64,000 nt of DNA from Euryarchaeota archaeon UBA558 (GTDB taxonomy: Archaea > Thermoplasmatota > Poseidoniia > Poseidoniales > Thalassarchaeaceae). Where the stretch lies: positions 1-64,000 of the forward strand of contig DAZE01000016.1 of the NCBI GenBank assembly GCA_002507175.1, written 5' to 3'. A program made the translations under genes and the position numbers. Positions 1 through 10,015 of this stretch are shown in pieces. The notes under the pieces were generated by a model, which saw nothing but the letters and a program-made list of their open reading frames with translations, did no database searches and was not told the origin of the DNA. Position 1 is the stretch's first letter; each line of letters starts with the position of its first letter.

Positions 1-3000
1 AATTCCGGCCTCTCGCAGCCGAAGCTCATGACTGCCCCGTGGATTCCAGCGACGGATGAATTGTAATCACCCCCCTCAATACCATGGGAGCCGTCCATCG
101 AGGTCAACGTTGCTATCCTACGAACAGCCCCATCGGGGAGGCTGTCTACTTTCTTCAACAGATTGTAGGTCTCAATCGTCCAGTGATTTGGAGACGGATC
201 GGTATAGAGAGATCCCTTAGCCCCGAGGGAGGACATTTGGACAATGCAGGCGTCTTGAATTTCCTCGTCTGAGAGGCTATCCTCCTCGATGATCCTCGCT
301 TCGCCCCCCATTCTGGTTATTCGTGCAACCAACGACTCTGAGAGTCCAAGTGGGTCTCTCGTGACCAATACCAATCGTGGGATCTGGTGGATTTCGATAT
401 CTCCCATCGCCTCTGTGACAACCACATGTCTGAATATCGGCGCGGGTGGATTTTCCTCTTCCTGGGGTTCTCTTGACTCTCCACTCTTTGCCGATGAGTC
501 TGTCGATCCTGCGACATAGTTTGCTACGTGCCCCAGAGTCGGGTAATCCCTGATCTGGAAGTCCTCATCCAATTCTAAGTTGAATTGTGCCCTGATGTCA
601 GACATTATCTCCGCCTGTTTGATCGAGTCTATTCCGAGCTCCCCCTCCATGTCTGCGTCGGTCTCAAGGAATTCAACGGGGTATCCCGTGTGTTGTGCTA
701 CGATCGGGAGTATCGATGAGAGGATTTCGTAATTTGGGGCTCCATCCTCGGGCTGAGGTTGCATCTCCATCTTCCCGCCCTCCGACTCTCCCGCTGATTG
801 GTCGAACTCTTCCGACGGCCTCCCGCTATCGTTCGAATCGGTAAATGAGCCGATGTATCTGATCACGTGGCCAATCGTTGGGTGGTCCCTTAGCTGGAAA
901 CTCTCATCGAGCGGGAGCGAGTATCGATCACGGATCTCAGACATTATCTCCGCCTGTTTAATCGAGTCAATTCCGAGTTCGCCCTCCATGTCCGCGTCGA
1001 ACTCGATGAATTCCTCTGGGTAGCCAGTCGATTCAGAGACTATCTCAAGCACCCCCCTACTGACCTCATCAGTGGAAATTAATGGGGGCGAGGGAGTTGG
1101 CCTAGCCGGTTTCTCGGGGCTGATTGCCCCATTCTTTTCCACTGGAATTGATCCTGTTGAGTCCTTGGGGGGAGTTTGAGCGTGATCCTTCAAAGGGGGT
1201 GTTGACTTCATCCTCGGCGGATCATACAACTCTCCGACGATCCCCCCGACCAGATCATCGTCAGCATCGACGTAGGCAACGAGCTTCCGGTGTAATACCC
1301 TCAGGCTCACATCTTTACCCCTGCTGGCCCTCAATGCCCATTGAGTTATCCTGTCGGGGTCGAATCTCTTTGTGTCTGATACGGCGATCTTCCTAAGGAA
1401 TGTCAGGGCAATCTGGCTACCGAAACCTGCACCGTGCCTGAGGGCGAGATCTATGTCCTTCGGCCCTCCCTTCGATATGTTGAGGCTGCCGAGGTCTTCG
1501 TCTTCAACCTCGTAGTTCGCGACCGGCGGGAAGATTCCCGCAGCAAGGCTCCTGATTACCACAGCGTCCTCCAATCCCACGCCCATCGGATGGCCGGTGT
1601 ACCCCTTCGCGTTCGTAATGAGGATCTCCTGGGCCTTGTCCCCGAAGACGTGGCGGAGAGCGCTGACTTCTGCTGATGCAGAACCGCCCCGAGGCGGAGT
1701 ATAGGGCTCATGTGACATGAATGTCATTCTATCGGCCATCTCACTTCTGCCGATCTTCCATTTGCGTTCCATACGACCAACGAATGACTCCATGACCGAG
1801 GCTGCATGATCCGTGTCGAGCCTCGTTGGGTGGAATGCGCTATTGGCGATCTCCGCGCCGAGGACCTCTACATATGGGGTGACTCCCCGCTCTCTGGCGT
1901 CTCCTTGCCTCTCTAGTACGAAGCCCGCGCCCCCCATTCCTAGAAGCATCCCGTGTCTACGTGCATCGAAAGGCAGGGCGACCTGCGTGACATCGTCGCC
2001 CATCGCATGGGCTCCTGCCCCAGAGAAACCAGCGCCTACCCAGGGCATCAGGGTGTTGGATGTCGAGTCGTCACCACTGACGATAATTACTCTATCACAT
2101 CTTCCTCTTGCCATCCAGTCCTCTGCTATTGCAAATGCGGCCGGGGTAGAGGCGCAGGCGTTGTTGATCGCGAGATTTGGCCCTCTGGCCCCTATCCATG
2201 AAGCAAATTGACTATGCCCCATTGATAGGACCTGGAGCAGGTACTTCCTGTCGAATTGATCATATTCTGGCGATTTCCTGTGTAGAACGTGTTCTATCGC
2301 CTTCTCCAACCCTGGGAATACGGAGGCGAAGATCACGCCAGTTCTGTCCTTCTCATGCTCGGGAAGGTTCCACCCCCGGATGACACGTAGGCCACTGCTG
2401 TTGGACTGTTCTACTGGCAACAATGGTAATCCTGCGTCCTTGAGGGCCTCCAAGCCAGAGGCAAATGCCAATGAGGTCGCAATGTCGAAGGCCTCGACCA
2501 GTTTCTTGTCGATCCCATATTGCTCCGTAAGGTCAAACCTTCCTCCGATTCCTGCCAATTGTGGAACTTTCTCGAAAGTATCAGCAGGCACCAGCCTGGA
2601 TGTTCCATCCTCGCTCTTAACCAATCGAACGATTTTTTGGTCTACGAGTTTCTGTTTCATATCATTGGAAATCTCAGAGATGAGGTTCCTGCCCTCCAAG
2701 ATGGCCTCCCAAACACCGTCATCGAAAACTTCGTCCATGCCAGGAACCCCGAGTGAAATCCCGCTTACGACAGGAGGCTCTGGGTTCGCATCGGAGGTAT
2801 TGGAGCGATTTTCAGGTTCGATTGAGATTGCCTGTACTATGTCTGCGACCGTTGAGAATGAGCCGGGGCCTGATATGGAAACTAGGTCTGGATGGCCTAC
2901 CTCATCCAGAACGTATCGTATTCTTGATTCGTCTACTCCTATCTCGTCAAGGCTGACGTTTCCAGTCAAGACGGAACTTGGATAACCTGTTATTTTGGCC

Positions 3001-6000
3001 AATATGTCTGAGACAATCCTCTCTGATTGGATCGACTCGGGTATGGGACGAACAAGGCGACTATTTCCATGGGGGCTAGCTGAGGAGGAGTTCGACGGCA
3101 ATGGTCTTGATCTCGTTCTGAGTGCCTCGAGATTCTCGGAAACAGAGGCGAGATCGGTGTCGTTTGGGGGTTCCATAAACTCAGGTGAGAGCAGCCCTTT
3201 GCCCCATTCGTCGATTATCGGCATCTTCCCATTGATCGCCAGAAACGCGATTGAGTCGAGGAAAGTGGCAATGCCGCCGACTTTGGGGTGATTTGTTGAT
3301 GATGTCTTCGCATCGTCCCCAAGAATGGCAGCAACGGTTGAAGACAGAGCTCGTTTGGGGCCCACTTCGAGGAAGATGCGGGCTCCTGCGCCGTACATCG
3401 TCTCGACTTGATCGATCCAATTGACGGGCGATGACATCTGTGGGGCCAACTTTTCCAGTATCGATTCCCTAGGGTTGTCAGAATGCATGGGATAGAATGT
3501 GCCATCGACGTTCGCAGTGACCGGGATTATCGGTAGGGAGATGTCGATCGATTCTAGGAATCGACGAAGAGGGGCATTGGCCGGCGAAACAATGTCTGTG
3601 TGGAATGCATGGCTCGTCTGAAGTGGGATCACAGTGGCTCCCAGATCCGATAAAATGTGGATCGCGGATTGTACTGCATCGGTCTCGCCGGCAATGACCG
3701 TCGAGACAGGACTGTTTCTGTTCGCCGCGATGACGTAACCATCTACCGACCGAAGCGCCTCCTCAACCTTACTGGCTGGGGCTCCAACCGCGGCCATGAG
3801 GCCCTTGTCAGGTACCTCCACGGAGCCCATCTCAGTTCCACGGGCTGCCGCAGCGCTCATTGCATCTCTGAAACTGAGGATGCCCGAGACCATCAGTGCT
3901 GCGTATTCGCCAAGGCTGTGTCCTGCGACCATATCAGGGAAGATTTTGTGATCAGCCAAGAGACGGTCAATAGCGAGGTCCGCAGTTAGCATGGCCGGTT
4001 GTGTGAACTCTGTTTGGGTCAGCCTGGATTGAGCCTTTTCCATATCTGCTCCACTGAGATTGTTGTTCAGTACAATTCCAGACAAAGGCTCTCCAATGAT
4101 CGGAGTCATGATCTCGTCGGCCTCCTTCCAGGTGGATGCCACGACATGGTACCTCTGTGCCAGATCAAGAGTCATGCCGAGATATTGGCTGCCTTGGCCG
4201 GGGTACATGTGTGCTAATTTGGCGTTGGGGTCCAGAGGTGCATCTTCGATGTGTATCTGTTGACTTTTCAGGAATGAGTGCCTCCCCGAGTCGGCAATTC
4301 CTTCCTTGGCCAAGGCTATTCTCTTTTCTAATTGGGGCCAACTGGTCGCAACTATGGAGAGCCTGATTCCCTCGGGTTTGAAACCCAAGGAGGACCGGGG
4401 GAGGGCCCTTGAAAGTCTCTTCCCAGTGGGATGGTCATCGAAGGTCGGGGTTCCGTCGAACAGTTCTGCGGAGATCTCACCAAGTCTCTCTAGGAGCGCT
4501 TCCTCGGAGTTTCCGTTGACAAGTAATACTCCGCCTTCTAATGCCTTGAGGTGCGCCCAACTGAGTGATGTCGGTCGATGGGCATCGCCTCCCTCTGCAT
4601 GGTGGTGTTTTCTCGATCTCCACGTTGCTGAGAGTTTCGAGTGCTTTTCGGGGTGGTATTGCTCGAGGGCGACGTGGAAATTCGTACCCCCGAATCCAAA
4701 CGCGCTCACACCTGCTCTGCGTGGATTGTCAGTTGGCTGGGGCCAATCCCCTGCCACAGTGGGGACATAGAATGGTACCTCCGACCATGGGACGGTTTCA
4801 TTCGGCTGTTCGAATCCTGCCGAGGGCGGTATCGTTCGATGATGAAGGGACAACGCTACTTTGAGTATGCCCGCCAAACCTGCAGCAGCCTTCAGGTGCC
4901 CAATCTGTGACTTAATTGACCCCACGGCAACGGTACCTGGCATGTTGGACTGGCCATACACGGAGGATAGTGACGCCAACTCGGTGGCATCACCGACGGA
5001 TGTGCTGGTTCCATGGGCCTCTATCAGTTCCACGCTGGATACAGGATACCCTGCTTGACTGTATGCATTTGAGATTGCTAGAACCTGTCCGCCTTGGCTT
5101 GGTGCGGTAATCCCCTTTCCACGGCCATCGCTGCTGGCGCCTATCCCTCTGATCACGGAGTACACCTTGTCGCCTGCCTTGATAGCATCATTCAGTCTCT
5201 TCAAGACCAAAGCACCTGCGCCCTCCCCCATAACGAAGCCATCGGCTCTCCGGTCAAATGGCACCGACCTTGTCGCTGATAACGCCCCAATCGCGCTGAA
5301 TTTCGCAAAGGTGGCAGGGTCCATTGTTCGATCTGCAGCTCCTGCTACCATGACGTCTACTTGGCCACTGTGGAGGAGGTGACAGGCATCCATGACGGCT
5401 GCCATCGCCGAGGCGCAGGCAGCATCAGTGGTGAAATTAGGGCCCCTTAGGTCTAGCATGTTCGCTACCCTCCCCGCCACAACATTGGCTAGCTCACCGG
5501 GCATTGTGTCCTCGTCTACCCTCGGTGCTCCATCAAGCAATGAGGTCTTGAACCTAGAAAAGGCATCATCTGATATTCCGGCTTCCTTTGCGTGCCTTTG
5601 GTACCTGTCGATCAGCACCCTCTCTGTTGACCGTGTTCGGTTCTCGCCCCCCAGCGCATTTGCGAAGACGACCCCAGTCTTCTCTCTAGGTAAATTCGAA
5701 GTAGCGCCATCACCGAGGTATCCAGCATCCTCCAACGCAGCGGCAGACACACTGACGGCCCATTGTTGACAAAGGTCGATCTGCGGCAGGGATCCAGGGG
5801 GTATCCTCCATCTCTTCCAGTCAAACTCGTATTCGTGAACCCAAGCTCCAATCTTGCTGTAGGTCTTGCCCTCGGAGATGTTCTTTGGTCCACCTGCCTC
5901 CCAGTGATCTTCGGACCTCCAACGATCTTCTGGGAGATTTCGTATTGATACTTCGCCCGAGATCACATTCTTCCAGAAGGTAGAGACGTCTGGCGCGTCT

Positions 6001-6071
6001 GGCAGGATTGCTCCGAGCCCGACAATCGCAATCGGCTCGAAAGTTCCAATTTCATCTTTGGAATTGGTCAT
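1..6071 (-). CDS. Type I polyketide/PUFA-like synthase, partial (KS-AT-KS-ACP-ACP-KR...)
   Basis: Multidomain iterative-type polyketide/fatty acid synthase; the 3' end lies beyond the left edge, so about 2023 residues are visible. Domains seen in order: ketosynthase (about 1-460, active Cys in DAACAS near 217, both His motifs present, ending in SAFGFGGTN); malonyl-type acyltransferase (about 620-905, GHSLGE near 715 and HAFH, with the AFHT-IV context of PfaA-like ATs); a degenerate carrier-like segment near 1044 (IGVDES, Ser shifted by one); a second ketosynthase (about 1100-1550) with Cys in NACAS near 1304 and both His motifs; two tandem acyl carrier domains with LGIDS (Ser near 1700 and 1813); then the start of a ketoreductase-like domain. 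An AGGTGA ribosome site precedes the ATG. The fabI gene ends 7 bases upstream, which suggests one operon. The PKS/FAS assignment is firm; the product (PUFA, glycolipid chain or other) is unknown. Confidence 0.93.
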   Translation of the reverse strand, partial: MTNSKDEIGTFEPIAIVGLGAILPDAPDVSTFWKNVISGEVSIRNLPEDRWRSEDHWEAGGPKNISEGKTYSKIGAWVHEYEFDWKRWRIPPGSLPQIDLCQQWAVSVSAAALEDAGYLGDGATSNLPREKTGVVFANALGGENRTRSTERVLIDRYQRHAKEAGISDDAFSRFKTSLLDGAPRVDEDTMPGELANVVAGRVANMLDLRGPNFTTDAACASAMAAVMDACHLLHSGQVDVMVAGAADRTMDPATFAKFSAIGALSATRSVPFDRRADGFVMGEGAGALVLKRLNDAIKAGDKVYSVIRGIGASSDGRGKGITAPSQGGQVLAISNAYSQAGYPVSSVELIEAHGTSTSVGDATELASLSSVYGQSNMPGTVAVGSIKSQIGHLKAAAGLAGILKVALSLHHRTIPPSAGFEQPNETVPWSEVPFYVPTVAGDWPQPTDNPRRAGVSAFGFGGTNFHVALEQYHPEKHSKLSATWRSRKHHHAEGGDAHRPTSLSWAHLKALEGGVLLVNGNSEEALLERLGEISAELFDGTPTFDDHPTGKRLSRALPRSSLGFKPEGIRLSIVATSWPQLEKRIALAKEGIADSGRHSFLKSQQIHIEDAPLDPNAKLAHMYPGQGSQYLGMTLDLAQRYHVVASTWKEADEIMTPIIGEPLSGIVLNNNLSGADMEKAQSRLTQTEFTQPAMLTADLAIDRLLADHKIFPDMVAGHSLGEYAALMVSGILSFRDAMSAAAARGTEMGSVEVPDKGLMAAVGAPASKVEEALRSVDGYVIAANRNSPVSTVIAGETDAVQSAIHILSDLGATVIPLQTSHAFHTDIVSPANAPLRRFLESIDISLPIIPVTANVDGTFYPMHSDNPRESILEKLAPQMSSPVNWIDQVETMYGAGARIFLEVGPKRALSSTVAAILGDDAKTSSTNHPKVGGIATFLDSIAFLAINGKMPIIDEWGKGLLSPEFMEPPNDTDLASVSENLEALRTRSRPLPSNSSSASPHGNSRLVRPIPESIQSERIVSDILAKITGYPSSVLTGNVSLDEIGVDESRIRYVLDEVGHPDLVSISGPGSFSTVADIVQAISIEPENRSNTSDANPEPPVVSGISLGVPGMDEVFDDGVWEAILEGRNLISEISNDMKQKLVDQKIVRLVKSEDGTSRLVPADTFEKVPQLAGIGGRFDLTEQYGIDKKLVEAFDIATSLAFASGLEALKDAGLPLLPVEQSNSSGLRVIRGWNLPEHEKDRTGVIFASVFPGLEKAIEHVLHRKSPEYDQFDRKYLLQVLSMGHSQFASWIGARGPNLAINNACASTPAAFAIAEDWMARGRCDRVIIVSGDDSTSNTLMPWVGAGFSGAGAHAMGDDVTQVALPFDARRHGMLLGMGGAGFVLERQGDARERGVTPYVEVLGAEIANSAFHPTRLDTDHAASVMESFVGRMERKWKIGRSEMADRMTFMSHEPYTPPRGGSASAEVSALRHVFGDKAQEILITNAKGYTGHPMGVGLEDAVVIRSLAAGIFPPVANYEVEDEDLGSLNISKGGPKDIDLALRHGAGFGSQIALTFLRKIAVSDTKRFDPDRITQWALRASRGKDVSLRVLHRKLVAYVDADDDLVGGIVGELYDPPRMKSTPPLKDHAQTPPKDSTGSIPVEKNGAISPEKPARPTPSPPLISTDEVSRGVLEIVSESTGYPEEFIEFDADMEGELGIDSIKQAEIMSEIRDRYSLPLDESFQLRDHPTIGHVIRYIGSFTDSNDSGRPSEEFDQSAGESEGGKMEMQPQPEDGAPNYEILSSILPIVAQHTGYPVEFLETDADMEGELGIDSIKQAEIMSDIRAQFNLELDEDFQIRDYPTLGHVANYVAGSTDSSAKSGESREPQEEENPPAPIFRHVVVTEAMGDIEIHQIPRLVLVTRDPLGLSESLVARITRMGGEARIIEEDSLSDEEIQDACIVQMSSLGAKGSLYTDPSPNHWTIETYNLLKKVDSLPDGAVRRIATLTSMDGSHGIEGGDYNSSVAGIHGAVMSFGCERPE

Positions 6072-6078
6072 CTGAGTT

Positions 6079-6882
6079 TCACCTGTTCACATCTTCCGGT
6101 ACCATGGTGGAACTGTATCCCCCATCCACATGGATTACCTGGGCGGTGACTCCCGACGACAATGGACTGGCCAGCCAGGTCGCTGCTCCTGCGACATCCA
6201 TTTGGTCGATGTTCCTCCTGAGGGGGGAGTTCCTCTCAACGTGGTCCAAAATTCCCTCGAAGCCTGGGATCCCAGATGCAGCCAGGGTTTTGATGGGGCC
6301 AGCACTAATGGCATTCACTCTATGTCCATCTGGCCCCAATCTTGCAGCAATCTCGCGAACCCACGCCTCTAGGGCGGCCTTTGCTATGCTCATGAGGCCA
6401 TAACTGGGGACGTGTCTCGTGCTCGCGGCATAGGTCAGTGTAATGGTGGAGGATGCGGGTGCCAAATGGGGGAGGCCGCTTCTGAGTATGGATTGAAGGC
6501 TATGAGCGCTGATCCTCAAAGCGGTATCAATCGGATCGCTGTCCACGAAGAGTAGGTTTCTGTCGAAGGCCTCCCTAGGAGCGAAGCCGATGGCATGGAT
6601 CACGATGTTGGCCTTCTGATCCGGGGACTCCGCCTGCCATGATTTGTAGAAATCTGATATTGAGTCTGGCATATTTACATCGATAGGGTGTATCTGAGTG
6701 TTCTTTGGCAGAGTTGGGAGAAGCTGTTGTATCCTGCTTCTGAACCTTGGTTGGAACCCCAGCACAAGGTTGCAGCCTGCAGACGATAGGCTCTTGCAGA
6801 TAGCATAGGCGATGCTCTCTTCAGAGGCCACCCCGAACACCAGTGCTGTTTTACCATCGAGTTTCAGGATGGAATCGCCCAT
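6079..6882 (-). CDS. fabI: Enoyl-[acyl-carrier-protein] reductase, FabI type
   Basis: NADH-dependent reductase of trans-2-enoyl-ACP, the last step of a fatty acid elongation cycle. The Rossmann start is the FabI-like GVASEESIAYAI. The catalytic Tyr-x6-Lys is in SYGLMSIAKAALEAW, and the substrate-loop motif SAGPIKTLAASGI is almost identical to bacterial FabI. Length from this start is 267 residues, normal for FabI. The start chosen is the Met just before GDSILKLDGKTALV; an extension of 24 residues upstream is proline-rich and unlike the family. It lies between a propeller/PKD gene and the giant synthase, 7 bases from the latter, so it probably supplies the enoyl reduction step for that enzyme in trans. 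PUFA synthase clusters normally carry the unrelated flavoprotein PfaD instead. Confidence 0.93.
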   Translation of the reverse strand: MGDSILKLDGKTALVFGVASEESIAYAICKSLSSAGCNLVLGFQPRFRSRIQQLLPTLPKNTQIHPIDVNMPDSISDFYKSWQAESPDQKANIVIHAIGFAPREAFDRNLLFVDSDPIDTALRISAHSLQSILRSGLPHLAPASSTITLTYAASTRHVPSYGLMSIAKAALEAWVREIAARLGPDGHRVNAISAGPIKTLAASGIPGFEGILDHVERNSPLRRNIDQMDVAGAATWLASPLSSGVTAQVIHVDGGYSSTMVPEDVNR

Positions 6883-6959
6883 GATAACTACCGTAATGAC
6901 TTGCGGAGGCGGTGGTTCTTGACCGTTGGGCCTCAGTAGCGGCACTGAGATCATATCAA

Positions 6960-8447
6960 TCAGGTAATTCTGATCGTCACAATGGCCATTGTAGTTGAGT
7001 TTTTATCATCAGTGACTCTTAGTGTGAAGGAATGTGTCCCCTGATTGAGCTTTACCCTGATGGACGATGATGTGCCAATCACACGTTGCTTCTCATCAAT
7101 CCATTCCCAGATCGTGATTTCGCCATCCGGATCGTAGGACCCTGAACCATCCAGCAATACAACCAGAGTGCCATCAGAGTCTGATTTCAGGGTCCTGTCT
7201 TCACCTGCGTCCGCAACAGGGGGCAGGTTGATTTTCTTCGCCGTGGATGACAGCTCCACCAAAAGGTCAGACTCCTCCTCCTCGATAGCGCCAGGGGAGA
7301 CCTCGATTGCCATTTGGCTCAGTAGTTCAGAAGTCTCCTCAGGGGTGTGCTCAAATCTAGAATCAGGCTCAGGCTCGTAAATCAAATTCTCCCTTTCATC
7401 GACTTCATAGTCTTCCGCAGGATCTTCAATTAAAAGCCCATGAGGATCCAATGCGAATGTCGAGATGTGATTATTTGAGGGGTTCTCGCACACTACGGCA
7501 AATCGGCCATCGTCTAACCTAGAGAAGGTTGAGGGCATGCCATCTAACTCGGCCTTCCACATGACCTCCCCCTGTCGGACCCCATAGACATGGAACCATG
7601 ATCCTACGAGAGTAATATCATCCGATGTATAAATGAGATTTATTTTCTGGTGATCGACCTTTACTTTCCTCAGAGGGCCGCCGTCCTCTAGGAATGTGAT
7701 TACGCCCATCTCGTCCCCGATGACAACCCCTCCTTCGTGGGCGGCTATTGATGCAACAGGGTTGTCAACCTCGTGTGTGTATATGCGCCCACGATCGCTA
7801 CTCCAACACTCTATCCTATTCTCTGGCCTGTCATCGCTCATCTCGTCTAGAGACCTTCGATACGTGACCAATACTCCAGATGGCATGAATACGGATGGGC
7901 CAGCAATTTCTGCTAGACCTTCGTCAGGCACGGATGAGTGGATAAGAGAACCCTCCTTGATGATGTAGAGTCCTCCAAAAACGCCCATTGCTGCTAATTC
8001 ATGACCATGATGGCATACGTCTGAAATCTCCTCAATGCCCTCAATACGCTTGTATTTCCCTGATTTGTCAAACCACGTGACGGATCCCGCCTCATCCAGA
8101 GCCCAAGCACAGCCCCTACCGCCCAATATCTTCGAGATCGGGCTTCCGAGGTTCAAGACCTCCTCGAGGCCAGACTCGGATACGTGATTGATTCGACCAT
8201 TCTGATCTCCGGTAAGGAACCCGATTCCGTCGTGAGTGAAGCAGCTAACCTCCCGATCCATGCTAATCTCCATGGTGACTCCGTCGCCGACTTGCAAGGT
8301 GCTAATTTCTCGGCCCTTGTCCAAAAAAGCAATTCCCGATGGAATCGCGTCAATGCACGTTATCGATTCCGAGGGGCCAAGAAGTCTCTCAATGGCATCG
8401 AGAGTCCTCACCACGGTCTTATCCAGAAGTAGGTTATTGATAATCAT
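6960..8447 (-). CDS. Beta-propeller-like protein with C-terminal PKD domain
   Basis: Protein of 495 residues with no signal peptide or membrane segment. The first 330 residues or so are short beta-rich repeats with aromatic and Gly-Asp turns, like a WD40 or quinoprotein-type propeller. An acidic linker rich in Glu and Asp follows. The C-terminal 85 residues form a PKD/Ig-like domain (PPVADAGEDRTL, then LDGSGSYDPDGEI and TLRVTD), a fold normally found on secreted proteins. The ATG at 8447 is chosen because it lies 7 bases after the purF stop; an upstream start would overlap purF by 50 bases. It sits in the purF-fabI-PKS string. I do not recognise a specific function; a scaffold or interaction role is only a guess. 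Confidence 0.75.
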   Translation of the reverse strand: MIINNLLLDKTVVRTLDAIERLLGPSESITCIDAIPSGIAFLDKGREISTLQVGDGVTMEISMDREVSCFTHDGIGFLTGDQNGRINHVSESGLEEVLNLGSPISKILGGRGCAWALDEAGSVTWFDKSGKYKRIEGIEEISDVCHHGHELAAMGVFGGLYIIKEGSLIHSSVPDEGLAEIAGPSVFMPSGVLVTYRRSLDEMSDDRPENRIECWSSDRGRIYTHEVDNPVASIAAHEGGVVIGDEMGVITFLEDGGPLRKVKVDHQKINLIYTSDDITLVGSWFHVYGVRQGEVMWKAELDGMPSTFSRLDDGRFAVVCENPSNNHISTFALDPHGLLIEDPAEDYEVDERENLIYEPEPDSRFEHTPEETSELLSQMAIEVSPGAIEEEESDLLVELSSTAKKINLPPVADAGEDRTLKSDSDGTLVVLLDGSGSYDPDGEITIWEWIDEKQRVIGTSSSIRVKLNQGTHSFTLRVTDDKNSTTMAIVTIRIT

Positions 8448-8454
8448 TCGACAG

Positions 8455-9960
8455 TTATGGCGTTGCCTGCTGGGCTTCCTTCGCCCCATCCTTTCTCTTG
8501 GCTTCAAGCCTGTCGAGATAGGTGGCGTCTATTGCACCTGCAATGTAAATTCCATCGAAGCATGAGCAATCGAACGTCACAGCATTGGTGGAGTCTCCGG
8601 TGCATGCTGCAATGAGATCATCAAGTCTTTGATATACCATCCAATCCGCGCCGACGGCCTCACAAATCTGTTCGACAGATCGACCATGGGCGATGTATTC
8701 CTCTCTCGCTGGCATGTCAATGCCATACACGTTTGGATGGATCACAGGAGGGGCACAGCTGGCGAAAAAGACATTCTTCGCACCAGCCGACCTTGCCATT
8801 TCTACGATTCTCTTGGAGGTATTTCCCCTAACGATGCTGTCATCCACTATCAGGACGTTCTTGTCTTTGAATTCGCCCTCAATAGTGTTCAATTTCTTCC
8901 TCACGGAATCCTTCCTGACACTCTGGCCCGGCATGATGAATGTCCTGCCGATATATCGGTTCTTGACGAAACCCTCTCGGTATTGCACGCCCAGGGTTCT
9001 TGCCATCTCCAATGCTGCGATTCTTCCGCTGTCTGGGACTGGGACCACGACGTCGATTTCGTGGGACGGCCTCTCCGCCAGTATTCTCTCCCCCAGCAAC
9101 CTCCCCATCCTGAGCCTCGCACCATGGACGGAGATTCCGTCGATGGTTGAGTCTGGTCTGGAGAAGTAAACATGTTCGAAGATGCAAGGGCGATGTTCTC
9201 CGTTTGGTGCGGTAACCTTTGAGCTGAAAGCTCCATTGGACCTGATTATGACGGTCTCGCCCGGCGCCACATCCCGCTCCAACTTGAAATCCAGTACGTC
9301 TAGGGCCACACTCTCAGATGCGAAAATCCACTCAGTCTTGCCCTTGACTTCCCTTGAGCCCATGCACAATGGCCTTATTCCATTCTTGTCCCTGATCGCA
9401 ACTACGCCCCATCCGGTTATCATCGCGACAACGGAGAATGAGCCGACTGCACGTTTGTGCAACCTCTCAACAGCCAAAAACACCGAATCCTCGTCCAATC
9501 CCGCATCCATACCACCTCGATCTGCTACGGCCCTCTGTAGTTCCGCCGCAAAGAGGTTCAAGAGTGCCTCAGAGTCGGAATCCGTGTTGATTCTCCTGTG
9601 ATCCTTTCTTTGCAGATCCTCAATGAGTTCATCTGAGTTGGTTAGGTTCCCGTTGTGGGCTATGCTCAGTCCAAAGGGAGAATTGGTGTAGAAGGGTTGG
9701 GCCTCGGCAGCGGAGCTGCTACCGGCTGTGGGGTACCTGACGTGGCCGATACCCATAGATCCCTGTAGGAGTTCGATGTGCTTTAGCTGGAAGACGTCAC
9801 GGACAAGGCCATTTGCCCTGCGATGGTAGACCCGCGATGGGGTGCTAGTAAGTATTCCCGCAGCGTCCTGACCGCGATGTTGCAGAACAAGCAAGCCATC
9901 ATACAGAGTTGGGGAGATGGTAGACTCGAGCACCCCGACAATTCCCAGTATGCCGCACAT
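8455..9960 (-). CDS. purF: Amidophosphoribosyltransferase
   Basis: Catalyses the first committed step of purine synthesis: PRPP plus glutamine to 5-phosphoribosylamine. The start is set at the Met immediately before CGILGIVG, because Cys2 is the N-terminal nucleophile of the class II glutaminase domain; an upstream Met would bury it. The glutaminase half contains QHRGQDAAGI and GIGHVRYPT. The synthase half contains the PRPP loop VLIVDDSIVRGNTS. Length, 501 residues, is typical. The downstream cysteines (including the FDCSCFDG region) resemble the Fe-S-binding PurF subtype, which I infer but cannot confirm. It lies 55 bases downstream of eL37; an eL37-purF pairing is common in Euryarchaeota. 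Confidence 0.96.
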   Translation of the reverse strand: MCGILGIVGVLESTISPTLYDGLLVLQHRGQDAAGILTSTPSRVYHRRANGLVRDVFQLKHIELLQGSMGIGHVRYPTAGSSSAAEAQPFYTNSPFGLSIAHNGNLTNSDELIEDLQRKDHRRINTDSDSEALLNLFAAELQRAVADRGGMDAGLDEDSVFLAVERLHKRAVGSFSVVAMITGWGVVAIRDKNGIRPLCMGSREVKGKTEWIFASESVALDVLDFKLERDVAPGETVIIRSNGAFSSKVTAPNGEHRPCIFEHVYFSRPDSTIDGISVHGARLRMGRLLGERILAERPSHEIDVVVPVPDSGRIAALEMARTLGVQYREGFVKNRYIGRTFIMPGQSVRKDSVRKKLNTIEGEFKDKNVLIVDDSIVRGNTSKRIVEMARSAGAKNVFFASCAPPVIHPNVYGIDMPAREEYIAHGRSVEQICEAVGADWMVYQRLDDLIAACTGDSTNAVTFDCSCFDGIYIAGAIDATYLDRLEAKRKDGAKEAQQATP

Positions 9961-10015
9961 GGTGAACACACTACTCTGGTGACGTCGGAACTTAGGCATT
10001 CCCCAAGACGCAGAG

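Noticed and set aside
2380..2985. A 201-residue plus-strand open frame within the synthase region
   Set aside because: It is opposite a continuous, motif-bearing KS/ACP coding frame on the minus strand and shows no motif of its own.
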